Source of the DNA: Vitreoscilla sp.
Lineage (GTDB): Bacteria; Pseudomonadota; Gammaproteobacteria; Burkholderiales; Burkholderiaceae
Length of the DNA: 5,752 nucleotides
NCBI GenBank assembly: GCA_014378125.1
Contig: JACMOG010000837.1
Location: forward strand, 1 to 5,752
Reading direction: 5' to 3'
In this document: positions 1 to 5,752 of the stretch, piece by piece
Numbering within the stretch: position 1 is the first letter of the stretch
Layout of the letters: each line of letters starts with the position of its first letter
Program-made: the position numbers and the translations under genes
The notes under the pieces: model-generated
Told to the model about the DNA's origin: nothing
Database searches by the model: none
What the model saw: the letters and a program-made list of their open reading frames with translations, nothing else

Positions 1-1329
1 ACCGGCATCGCCGGGTTCGCGCCCGACCTGGTGGCGCAACTCGGCGCGCTGAAGGCCGGCCAGACGCTGCCGGCGCCCGGCAGCGGCGCGGCGACACAGT
101 ACGCGGCGCGGCCGATCGCGGACCAGGTGGCCCAGGTGAAGGCGCTGGTCGATCCGGCGCTGTTCGATGCGGAGGTGCTGGCCGATGCGCAGCGCCGCGC
201 GGGCACGGCGGCGGTCACGCTGGCGCAGGCGCAGGACGGCTTCGCCAAGCTCGACGCCACCCAACAATCGCGCGTGCTCGGCGCCGCACTGGCCGACGCG
301 GGGGTGGCGGGCGTTCCGGCGGCGCAGGAGCCGCAAGAGGTGCTCGCGTTCGCCCAGACGCAGAAGAACGCCGCGCTCGACACGCTGCAGCAATTCGTGG
401 TCGCCCAGGGCATCGCCGCCGCCACCGGCGCACAGGCCCTGGCTGCGTTCGAGGCGATGGCGCCCGAGCGCCAGGCGCTGCTCACCAACCAGGTGCTGGT
501 GGGCGTGCTGCGCCAGTCCGGGCGCACGGCGTCGGCGCTGTCGGGGGCCGCGCAGACGGCGGCCTACGAACCGGCCTACGCGGCGCTCGACACCGTCTTC
601 CCCGGCAGCGCCGGCGCGGGCAGGATCTCGCTGGGTGCGAGCCAGGTGGAGACGCTGCAGGACAGCAACATCACCGTGCTGGCGCCGCGCGGCAGCGTCG
701 ACGTGGGCACGCTGGTGGCGGGCACCAACCCGAAGCAGGCCAGCGCGCTGGGCATCGTCACGGCCGACGGCGGCGACATCGCGATGGTGGTGGGCGACAG
801 CGTCAACGTCGACCAGTCGCGCGTGTTCACCGTGGGCCTGGGCGACCTGCTGATGTGGGCCTCGAACGGCAGCCTCGACGCGGGCCGCGGCGGCAAGACC
901 GTGGTGGGCGCGCCGGCGCCGGTGTACTACCTCAACGCGCAGGGCCAGTTCGTCATCGACACCTCGGGCTCGTTCTCCGGCAGGCGCATCGCCGCGCTCA
1001 ACGCCGCCAGCTCGCTGGATCTCTACGCGCCCAAGGGCGAGATCAACGCCGGCGACGCCGGCATCAAGTCGCTGGGCAACGCCTACTTCGGCGCAGTCTC
1101 ATTCGTGGGCGCGGACAACCTGAGCGTGGGCGGCCTGGCCGTTGGCGCGCCGCCCCCGGCCTCGACCGGTGGCGGCACCGCCGGCCTCGCGGCCGTCGGA
1201 CAGAGCGCCGCGGCCGTCACCCAGGTGAACGCCGGGGACAGCGAGGAGGAGAAGGAACGCAAGCGCCGCAAGCGCCTGAACCTCGTCCTCGACTTCCTCG
1301 GCTTCGGCGACGGCACGGCCAAGCCATGA
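1..1329 (+). CDS. Filamentous-haemagglutinin-like exoprotein, C-terminal part (DUF3739-type), 5' truncated by window
   Basis: This is the last 442 codons of a large secreted/surface protein. The reading frame is open from base 1 (Thr-Gly-Ile-Ala), so the GTG at 31 is only an internal codon and the true start lies left of the window. Numbering from base 1, residues ~11-200 are Ala-rich and mostly helical, ending in a PERQALL segment and a YAALDTVFPG motif. From ~209 to ~395 the chain becomes repetitive beta-strand sequence (NITVLAPRGSVDVG, GDIAMVVGDSVNVDQSRVF, GDLLMWASNGSLDAGRGGKT). That order is what I know from the C-terminal DUF3739 region of filamentous-haemagglutinin-family exoproteins. 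The protein ends in a charged cluster (residues 415-425) and a short hydrophobic Gly-rich tail. Family members are usually adhesin-like beta-helix proteins exported by two-partner secretion; no TpsB transporter gene is in this window. The TGA stop overlaps the next gene's ATG. Family call is confident; the precise function is not known. Confidence 0.85.
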   Translation, partial: TGIAGFAPDLVAQLGALKAGQTLPAPGSGAATQYAARPIADQVAQVKALVDPALFDAEVLADAQRRAGTAAVTLAQAQDGFAKLDATQQSRVLGAALADAGVAGVPAAQEPQEVLAFAQTQKNAALDTLQQFVVAQGIAAATGAQALAAFEAMAPERQALLTNQVLVGVLRQSGRTASALSGAAQTAAYEPAYAALDTVFPGSAGAGRISLGASQVETLQDSNITVLAPRGSVDVGTLVAGTNPKQASALGIVTADGGDIAMVVGDSVNVDQSRVFTVGLGDLLMWASNGSLDAGRGGKTVVGAPAPVYYLNAQGQFVIDTSGSFSGRRIAALNAASSLDLYAPKGEINAGDAGIKSLGNAYFGAVSFVGADNLSVGGLAVGAPPPASTGGGTAGLAAVGQSAAAVTQVNAGDSEEEKERKRRKRLNLVLDFLGFGDGTAKP

Positions 1330-3065
1330 ACCCCTTCTCGAACCTTCCAGGACCCCGCCCGATCATGCGATTTCTCGTCTCCACGTTCGCGGTCGCCTGC
1401 GGCCTCCTGGCCGCTCCCTTGCTTGCGGCGGCCGCCGACGCCAGGGAGGCGCAGCGAACGCGCATCACGCTCAACACCTCGGCGCAAGGCCTGGAGACGC
1501 ACGCCGCCGCGACCGCCGTGGCGGTGGCGGTGCGCCTGCATTCCGGCAACTTCGACTTCCTCTCGGCCAAGGAGGACGGCTCCGACCTGCGCGTGTTCGC
1601 GGGCGACGACAAGACGCCGCTGAAGTTCAGCATCGAACGCTTCGACAGCGTCAACGAGCTCGCCGTCCTGTGGGTGCAGGTGCCCACGGTGGCGCCGGGC
1701 AGCGAGAAGAACAACCTGTACGTGCACGCGGGCGACGCCAAGCCGTCCGCCGAGGCCCCGGGCGCCGGCGGCTTCGATCCGGCCACGCTGGTGGCGATCC
1801 ATTTCAGCGACAAGGACGCGGGGGGCGCGGACGCCGCCGGCGGCCTGAAGACGGCGGCGAAGATCGCGGTCGAGCCCAACGGGCTGCTGGCGGGCAGCGC
1901 GGTGCTGAACGGGGTGCCGGTGGTCTGGCCGGGCGTCGACAAGGTCAAGGTCGACGCCGGCGGCGCCGTCACGCTGTCGATGTGGATCAAGCCCGAGGTC
2001 GTCACCAATGGAACGCTGCTGAAGTGGGGGCCGCTGTCGCTGGAGCTGCAGGGCGGCAAGTTGCAGGGCCATGTGGGCCCGGTGGTGATCACCGACGGCG
2101 ACGTGCTGCCCCAGGCCTGGACGCAGGCCGCACTGACCGTCGGCGCCGGCAAGGCGACGCTTTACGTCAACGGCACCGAAACGGGCCACGCGGACGCGGC
2201 GTTGCCGGCCGTGGCAGGCGCGCTGCAGATGGGCGAAGGCGTGAAGGGCCTGGCCGACGAGATCGAGATCGCCAGCACCGTGCGCAGCCCCGACTGGCTG
2301 CGCGTGTCCGCGGGCGCCCAGGGCGCCGAGAGCAAGCTGGTGGCGTCCGTGAAGGACAACGGCGCCGACGCGGAGGGCTCGAGCCCGGGCTATTTCCTCA
2401 TCCTCGTGAAGAATCTCACCACCGATGCCTGGGCCATCATCATCATTCTCGCGCTGATGCTCGTTCTGGCGTGCTGGGTGGTGGTCACCAAGACGTCGTA
2501 CGTCATGCGCGCGGACAAGGACAACCGGCAGTTCCTTCAACGGTTCCGCGCCGCGTCGATGGATCTGCTGCATCTCGAGCAGGGCGCCAGGCATCCGCAC
2601 TCGTCGCTGTTCCGCCTGTACTCGGCCGGCGTGCGCGAGCTGGCCAAGCGTGAGATCGGCGGTGACGACCCGGACGCCGTGAGGCCGTTGTCGGGCGCCT
2701 CGCTCAATGCCGTCAAGGCCTCGATCGACGCCGACCTGGTGCGCGAGTCGCATCGCCTGAACTCGGCCATGGTGGTGCTCACGATCGCGATCTCGGGCGG
2801 CCCGTTCCTGGGCCTGCTGGGCACGGTGGTGGGCGTGATGGTGACGTTCGCCGCCATCGCGGCCGCCGGCGACGTCAACGTCAACGCAATCGCGCCGGGC
2901 ATCGCTTCGGCGCTGCTGGCTACCGTCGCGGGCCTCGCAGTCGCGATCCCGTCGCTGTTCGCCTACAACTACCTCGCCTCGCGCATCAAGAACATCTCGG
3001 CCGACATGCAGATCTTCGTCGACGAGTTCGTCACCCGCGTGGCCGAGACCTACGGCGCGCGCTGA
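1326..3065 (+). CDS. DUF2341/LamG-like domain fused to MotA/TolQ/ExbB proton-channel subunit
   Basis: A 579-residue ExbB-family protein, far longer than a typical ExbB or TolQ (about 230-245 aa) because of an N-terminal extension. In order: signal-peptide-like segment at ~14-39 (cleavage near AAAADA); DUF2341-like beta domain ~46-137; LamG/concanavalin-like domain ~205-325 with TLSMWIKP (216-223), LYVNG (279-283) and a closing LADEIEIAS-type strand (309-317); TM1 ~369-390; cytoplasmic segment ~391-477; TM2 ~482-512 and TM3 ~524-550. The core motifs GPFLGLLGTVVGVM and IAPGIASALLATVAGL carry Thr500 and Thr533, matching the two helix threonines of E. coli ExbB (T148, T181). It should form the pentameric inner-membrane channel around the downstream ExbD proteins, with the extension in the periplasm. 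The ATG at 1326 overlaps the upstream stop (ATGA), suggesting translational coupling. The in-frame ATG at 1365 begins directly with MRFLVSTF, preceded by AGGA at 1349-1352, and is a serious alternative giving 566 aa. The ligand of the periplasmic part is unknown. Confidence 0.9.
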   Translation: MNPFSNLPGPRPIMRFLVSTFAVACGLLAAPLLAAAADAREAQRTRITLNTSAQGLETHAAATAVAVAVRLHSGNFDFLSAKEDGSDLRVFAGDDKTPLKFSIERFDSVNELAVLWVQVPTVAPGSEKNNLYVHAGDAKPSAEAPGAGGFDPATLVAIHFSDKDAGGADAAGGLKTAAKIAVEPNGLLAGSAVLNGVPVVWPGVDKVKVDAGGAVTLSMWIKPEVVTNGTLLKWGPLSLELQGGKLQGHVGPVVITDGDVLPQAWTQAALTVGAGKATLYVNGTETGHADAALPAVAGALQMGEGVKGLADEIEIASTVRSPDWLRVSAGAQGAESKLVASVKDNGADAEGSSPGYFLILVKNLTTDAWAIIIILALMLVLACWVVVTKTSYVMRADKDNRQFLQRFRAASMDLLHLEQGARHPHSSLFRLYSAGVRELAKREIGGDDPDAVRPLSGASLNAVKASIDADLVRESHRLNSAMVVLTIAISGGPFLGLLGTVVGVMVTFAAIAAAGDVNVNAIAPGIASALLATVAGLAVAIPSLFAYNYLASRIKNISADMQIFVDEFVTRVAETYGAR

Positions 3066-3068
3066 GAC

Positions 3069-3072
3069 GGAG
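3069..3072 (+). promoter_or_regulatory. Ribosome binding site of first exbD-like gene
   Basis: GGAG lies six bases before the ATG at 3079, within the 13-base gap after the ExbB-like stop. It is a good match to the Shine-Dalgarno consensus and supports the ATG as the start. Confidence 0.6.
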
Positions 3073-3078
3073 ACCCCC

Positions 3079-3489
3079 ATGTCCGCCGACGTCAAGGACG
3101 ACAACCAGCCCTACGACGAGATCAACGTCACGCCGATGCTCGATCTCGCCTACGTGCTGTTGGTGGTGTTCATCATCCTGACCACCGCCTCGGTGCAGGG
3201 CGTGAAGGTGAACTCGCCCACCACGGACGCGGCCAACAACCTCGCGCGCCCGCAGACGCGCGCGATCACGATCACCGCCGACGGCGCGATGTACCTCGAT
3301 GCGTATCCCGTGACCATCGATCAGCTGCGCACCTCGCTGGCGCAATACAAGTCGGCCAACCCGGCGCTGCCCGTGGTGCTCAAGGCCGATAGCGCGGCCC
3401 AGTACGACAAGGTGATGGAGGTGCTGGAAGTGGCCAAGCGCCTCGACATCAACGAGGTCGGCCTCGTCACCAAGCGCCAGTCGCAATAG
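3079..3489 (+). CDS. ExbD/TolR-family biopolymer transport protein (first copy)
   Basis: A 136-residue protein of normal ExbD length. It has a short cytoplasmic N-terminus (1-14), the family signature INVTPMLDLAYVLLVVFI (15-32) running into one transmembrane helix (~23-42), and a periplasmic domain (~50-136) with ITADGAMYLD, the PVVLKADSAAQYDKVMEVLEVAK helix region and a terminal NEVGLVTKR strand. Asp22 aligns with Asp25 of E. coli ExbD, the proton-carrying residue needed for channel coupling, so the protein looks functional. By family knowledge, ExbD dimers sit inside the ExbB pentamer and pass proton-motive-force energy to TonB. It begins 13 bases after the ExbB-like gene and is followed 13 bases later by a second ExbD-like gene, so the two may form homo- or heterodimers. 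TolR is the alternative family label, but the neighbouring TonB-like gene and the absence of tolB/pal here favour ExbD. Confidence 0.93.
   Translation: MSADVKDDNQPYDEINVTPMLDLAYVLLVVFIILTTASVQGVKVNSPTTDAANNLARPQTRAITITADGAMYLDAYPVTIDQLRTSLAQYKSANPALPVVLKADSAAQYDKVMEVLEVAKRLDINEVGLVTKRQSQ
3109..3201 (+). repeat. Conserved TM-coding segment, copy 1 of a direct repeat
   Basis: This covers codons 11-41 of the first exbD-like gene and matches 3527-3619 in the second. I count 9 mismatches in 93 aligned bases, three of them in one codon (GAG versus AGC). Outside this block the two genes differ widely. Confidence 0.6.
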
Positions 3490-3491
3490 CC

Positions 3492-3496
3492 GGGAG
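3492..3496 (+). promoter_or_regulatory. Ribosome binding site supporting a GTG start
   Basis: GGGAG lies six bases before GTG 3503. No ATG exists in this frame between the upstream stop and the conserved INVTP motif, so this site decides the start of the second exbD-like gene. Confidence 0.6.
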
Positions 3497-3502
3497 CGCG
3501 CC

Positions 3503-3904
3503 GTGAAAGCCAGCACCGAAGTCAAGCCCTACGACAGCATCAACGTGACGCCGATGCTGGATCTCGCCTACGTGCTGCTGGTGGTGTTCATCCTCATGAC
3601 CACCGCCTCGGTGCAAGGCCTCGGCGTGACGCTGCCCAAGCCGTCGAACAAGCCGAGCACCGAGAAGCACGACCTGAAGATCGTGCAGGTCACGCCCGAG
3701 GGCTCGCTGGTGATCAACGGCGTCGGCGTGAGCATGGCCGAGCTGGAGGCGCAGCTGGTACGCGCCAAGGCGGCAGACCCGAAGATGTCGGTGGCCATCA
3801 AGGGCGATGCGCACGCACGCTATGCGCCCGTGGTGGCGGGGATCGACCTGTGCAACAGGCTCCAGGTCAACATGGGGCTGGTCACGTCCCGGATCGGGAC
3901 CTGA
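3503..3904 (+). CDS. ExbD/TolR-family biopolymer transport protein (second copy)
   Basis: A 133-residue ExbD-family protein starting at GTG. Its N-terminal region repeats the first copy (PYDxINVTPMLDLAYVLLVVFI, residues 9-30), with Asp20 in the position of E. coli ExbD Asp25. A single transmembrane helix (~21-40) is followed by a Pro/Lys/Ser-rich linker (PKPSNKPSTEKHD) and a periplasmic domain (~53-133) with VTPEGSLVINGVGV, a helical AELEAQLVRAKAADP segment, VAIKGDAHARYAPVV and a C-terminal MGLVTSR strand. The periplasmic part is much less like the first copy than the helix is, suggesting different partners. By family knowledge it acts with ExbB in the inner membrane. It contains one Cys (in DLCNRL) that the first copy lacks. 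The gene ends four bases before the TonB-like start, consistent with co-translation. Confidence 0.92.
   Translation: MKASTEVKPYDSINVTPMLDLAYVLLVVFILMTTASVQGLGVTLPKPSNKPSTEKHDLKIVQVTPEGSLVINGVGVSMAELEAQLVRAKAADPKMSVAIKGDAHARYAPVVAGIDLCNRLQVNMGLVTSRIGT
3527..3619 (+). repeat. Conserved TM-coding segment, copy 2 of a direct repeat
   Basis: This covers codons 9-39 of the second exbD-like gene and is the partner of 3109-3201. Over the 27 codons from the INVTP isoleucine to the Gly after SVQ, 25 residues are identical and only four of those 25 codons differ synonymously. Confidence 0.6.
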
Positions 3905-3908
3905 GGCC

Positions 3909-4613
3909 ATGAGCGCGCTCGCCGAATCCGATCTCGATCCCGTCTCGCCGTGGCGCCTGGTGTGGCGCGTGCTGATCGTCATCGTCGTGGTGGCGCTGGT
4001 GGCGGGACTGGTGGTCTTCATTCGGGGAATGCTGGGCGGGTCGTCCGCGCCGCATCGCCAGACGGCGCGCATCTCGATCCTGCCCGACACGCCGCCGCCG
4101 CCGCCGCCGCCCAGGGACGAGAGGAAACCGGAGCCGCCCAAGGACGAGCCGCGCCAGGCGATGCGAGAGGAGCCGGTCAAGCAGGAGGCCCCCAAGCCGG
4201 CCGATGCACCGATCAAGATGGAGGGCCCCGCCGGCGACGGCCCCAGCGTGTTTTCCGGCGGCAACGTCAAGAACGACTACAACGGCGGCGCGCCGGTGAT
4301 CGGCGGCAACGGCGCCGGCACCGGCCCCGATCGCGCGCAGGAGCGCCTGTACGCGACCTCCGTGCGCCAGTTGCTGCACGACGAGATCGAGAAGCACCTG
4401 CCGTCCGACAACGGCGAGGTGCTGGCCACCTTCTCTGTGTGGATCGATCCCGACGGCACTATCCGCCGCTTCGAGCTTGTGCCCACCGGCGTCGCCGCGC
4501 GCGATGCCGCCCTGCGCACCGCCTTCGACCAGACCGCGCGGCTGCTGCACCTGCCCACCCACGGCGGCCTGCCCCAGCCGATGCGCTTTCGCCTCAGCGT
4601 GCGGCCCGCCTGA
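3909..4613 (+). CDS. TonB-like energy transducer (TonB/TolA-type C-terminal domain)
   Basis: A 234-residue protein with TonB architecture. It has a short cytoplasmic N-terminus (1-14), one transmembrane anchor (~17-38), seven consecutive prolines (62-68), a Pro/Lys/Glu-rich spacer to ~97, a Gly/Asn-rich linker (~106-140) and a C-terminal domain (~147-234) containing FSVWIDPDGTIRRFEL and a terminal MRFRLSV strand. The domain resembles the TonB_2/TolA-type fold more than the classical E. coli TonB domain. The expected role is to carry energy from the ExbB/ExbD motor across the periplasm to an outer-membrane partner; the porin encoded next is one candidate. E. coli TonB needs His20 in its anchor; no His occurs in this helix, which instead starts WRLVWR. 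The frame stays open upstream to 3807, but ATG 3909 is preferred: it lies four bases after the previous stop, GGGA at 3896-3899 is well spaced, and the protein then starts just before its membrane anchor. The family is fairly sure; the client is unknown. Confidence 0.88.
   Translation: MSALAESDLDPVSPWRLVWRVLIVIVVVALVAGLVVFIRGMLGGSSAPHRQTARISILPDTPPPPPPPRDERKPEPPKDEPRQAMREEPVKQEAPKPADAPIKMEGPAGDGPSVFSGGNVKNDYNGGAPVIGGNGAGTGPDRAQERLYATSVRQLLHDEIEKHLPSDNGEVLATFSVWIDPDGTIRRFELVPTGVAARDAALRTAFDQTARLLHLPTHGGLPQPMRFRLSVRPA
4092..4112 (+). repeat. CCG trinucleotide tract encoding polyproline
   Basis: Six CCG codons followed by one CCC encode seven prolines in the TonB-like spacer. Copy-number change by slippage would add or remove prolines without shifting the frame. 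Confidence 0.7.
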
Positions 4614-4663
4614 GGCGTGCCGCGTTTCCCATCCAGCCGTCCATCCATCCGAACGGGCCTGCC
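4614..4663 (+). other. 50-base intergenic spacer with CCATCC repeats
   Basis: This is the longest gap between genes in the window. CCATCC occurs at 4629-4634, 4641-4646 and 4645-4650, the last two overlapping. I see no stable stem-loop with a T-run, so there is no clear terminator and transcription probably continues into the porin gene. I also see no convincing -35/-10 pair, and the ribosome binding site before ATG 4664 is weak (GGG at 4655-4657). Confidence 0.5.
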
Positions 4664-5752
4664 ATGAACCTCCATCCTCTCTCCCTTCCTCTCGTGCGCG
4701 CGCTGCGCCCGTCGGCGGTCGCGCTCGCCGCGCTGCTCGCCGTGTGCGCCGCCCATGCGGACGAGCGCAGCGACCTCGAGCAACTTCGCGCCACGACGCT
4801 GGGCCTGATCCAGGCGCTCGTCGACCAGGGCCTGCTCAGCGCGGATCGCGCGCAGGCCTTGCTGAAGCAGGCGGCGCCCAAGGCCGTGCCGACCGCGGCA
4901 GCGGCCGCACCCGGGGGCGCGGCATCGGGGGCGCAGTGGGGCGACCGCGCGCCGCACACGGTGCGCGTGCCCTATATCCCGGAGACGCTGAAGGCCGAGA
5001 TCGTGCAGGACATCCGCAACGATGTGCTGTCCACCGCCCGCGAGGAGAGCTGGGCCGACGCGCGCCAGATTCCCGGCTGGCTCAAGACGTTCACGCTGGA
5101 GGGCGACCTGCGCGTACGCGCCGAGGGCGATCTGTTCAGCAAGAGCAATGCACCTGCCTACCTGTACCAGTCGCAGACGGCGTCGCCTGCCTGGTCACCG
5201 GATCTCGCCAACACGCAGAACTCGTACGAGCGCCTCACGCTGCGCGCACGCTTCGGCTTCAAGGCGGCGGTCGGCGACGACGTCACCGCCGGCATGCGCC
5301 TGAGCACGGGCGCGACCCCCACCTCGGCCTCGCAGACGCTTGGCGCGGGCAGCGGCTTCTCCAACCGCTATACGATCGGCCTGGATCGCGCCTGGGTCGA
5401 CTGGGAGCCACGGCAGGACCTGCACTTCACCGGCGGCCGCATGGAGACGCCGTTCTTCGGCACCGACCTGTTGTGGCCGGAAGACCTGTCGCTCGACGGC
5501 GTGGCCGTTCGCGGCATCCAGAACGTGGGCAGTGGCGCCTACGCGTTCGCCAACGCGGGCGCGTTCGTGCTGCAGCAGTTCAATGTCGGCGGCCCGTCGA
5601 AGTGGCTGTTCGGTGGCCAGGTGGGCGGGGAGTGGGGGGTCACCGATGCCACCAGCCTCCGCCTGTCCGCGGCGATCTATGACTTCCACCGCGTGGAGGG
5701 CAGCCGCGAGACCGCGCCCGCGCCCACCGGCGCCCTGGCGCCGACCGTGCCC
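4664..5752 (+). CDS. Putative outer-membrane porin (Porin_5-like), 3' truncated by window
   Basis: The frame is open from ATG 4664 to the last base, giving 363 residues without a stop; the C-terminus lies right of the window. Residues 1-32 form a signal peptide with basic N-region, hydrophobic core and an AHA cleavage site before Asp33. Residues ~34-70 are an amphipathic helix (DLEQLRATTLGLIQALVDQG and following), then an Ala/Pro-rich linker (71-91), then VRVPYIPETLK (100-110), a charged helix with REESW (126-130), and PGWLKTFTLEGDLRVRAEGD (137-156), where beta-barrel strands begin. The remainder alternates polar and hydrophobic residues with aromatic girdles (RAWVDWEP, GGRMETPFFGTD, LWPEDLSLDGVAVRG). 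This order is what I know from proteobacterial proteins annotated 'putative porin'. It probably forms an outer-membrane beta-barrel with a periplasmic helical N-terminus. Its place after the motor and TonB-like genes suggests it works with them, but no TonB-box or plug domain is recognisable in the part seen. Confidence 0.85.
   Translation, partial: MNLHPLSLPLVRALRPSAVALAALLAVCAAHADERSDLEQLRATTLGLIQALVDQGLLSADRAQALLKQAAPKAVPTAAAAAPGGAASGAQWGDRAPHTVRVPYIPETLKAEIVQDIRNDVLSTAREESWADARQIPGWLKTFTLEGDLRVRAEGDLFSKSNAPAYLYQSQTASPAWSPDLANTQNSYERLTLRARFGFKAAVGDDVTAGMRLSTGATPTSASQTLGAGSGFSNRYTIGLDRAWVDWEPRQDLHFTGGRMETPFFGTDLLWPEDLSLDGVAVRGIQNVGSGAYAFANAGAFVLQQFNVGGPSKWLFGGQVGGEWGVTDATSLRLSAAIYDFHRVEGSRETAPAPTGALAPTVP

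Noticed and set aside
167..853. Plus-strand open frame inside the exoprotein
   Set aside because: The product is dominated by Arg, Ala, Ser and Trp repeats from codon frame-shift; the exoprotein frame has clear family motifs throughout.
1365..1443. Possible lipoprotein signal (AVAC) in the ExbB-like leader
   Set aside because: The residue at -3 is Ala rather than Leu/Val/Ile, and the hydrophobic core continues well past this Cys to an AxA-type site. A porin-leader Cys (LAVC) fails for the same kind of reason, with Val at -1.
1670..2653. Plus-strand open frame (327 codons) inside the ExbB-like gene
   Set aside because: Arg/Gly-rich low-complexity translation in the wrong frame of a clear gene, typical of a GC-rich shadow frame.
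1083..3104. Very long open frame on the minus strand (673 codons) opposite the ExbB-like gene
   Set aside because: It mirrors the coding strand of a well-supported gene in a high-GC genome where stops are rare. The translation is rich in Arg, His, Gly and Val with no recognisable domain or signal.
3807..3908. Upstream extension of the TonB-like gene to an ATG at 3807
   Set aside because: It would overlap the second exbD-like gene by about 100 bases and add a Trp/Arg-rich leader. ATG 3909 with GGGA upstream fits the operon spacing and family.
4614..4663. Terminator or separate promoter between the TonB-like and porin genes
   Set aside because: No GC stem followed by a T-run and no convincing -35/-10 pair is visible; only short CCATCC repeats are present.
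4477..5682. Plus-strand open frame (401 codons) spanning the end of the TonB-like gene and most of the porin
   Set aside because: Arg/Gly/Pro-rich translation with no motifs; the frame from 4664 gives a signal peptide and porin sequence and stays open to the window edge.

Overview
The window is GC-rich (roughly 70% by eye), with strong G/C preference at third codon positions and all genes on the + strand. It comes from a Gram-negative proteobacterium: it encodes an outer-membrane porin, a TonB-type protein and an ExbB/ExbD motor. The gene content and protein styles fit Burkholderiales (beta) or Xanthomonadales (gamma). I cannot place it more precisely from the sequence alone.

Layout. (1) 1-1329: the 3' end of a large exoprotein gene of the filamentous-haemagglutinin-like / DUF3739 kind, open at the left edge. 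(2) 1326-3065: a composite ExbB/TolQ/MotA-family subunit with a signal peptide, a DUF2341-like domain and a LamG/concanavalin-like domain placed before the usual three-helix ExbB core. (3) 3079-3489 and (4) 3503-3904: two tandem ExbD/TolR-family proteins with nearly identical membrane helices and divergent periplasmic domains. (5) 3909-4613: a TonB-like protein with one N-terminal helix, a Pro-rich spacer and a TonB/TolA-type C-terminal domain. (6) 4664 to the right edge: the N-terminal 363 residues of a putative porin (Porin_5-like), open at the right edge.

Spacing is tight: a 4-base ATGA overlap, then gaps of 13, 13, 4 and 50 bases. The six genes therefore look like one transcription unit whose promoter lies left of the window. 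No tRNA, rRNA, CRISPR, insertion sequence, riboswitch or convincing terminator is visible, and no stretch longer than 50 bases lacks a gene.

How the parts may fit (inference): the ExbB-like subunit and the two ExbD-like proteins would form an inner-membrane proton-driven motor. The TonB-like protein would carry its output across the periplasm. The exoprotein and porin would be the surface and outer-membrane clients or partners. The unusual element is the large periplasmic lectin-fold region fused to the proton-channel subunit, encoded in coupling with a surface exoprotein. Every gene belongs to a recognisable family; what the assembled cassette does is not evident from the sequence.
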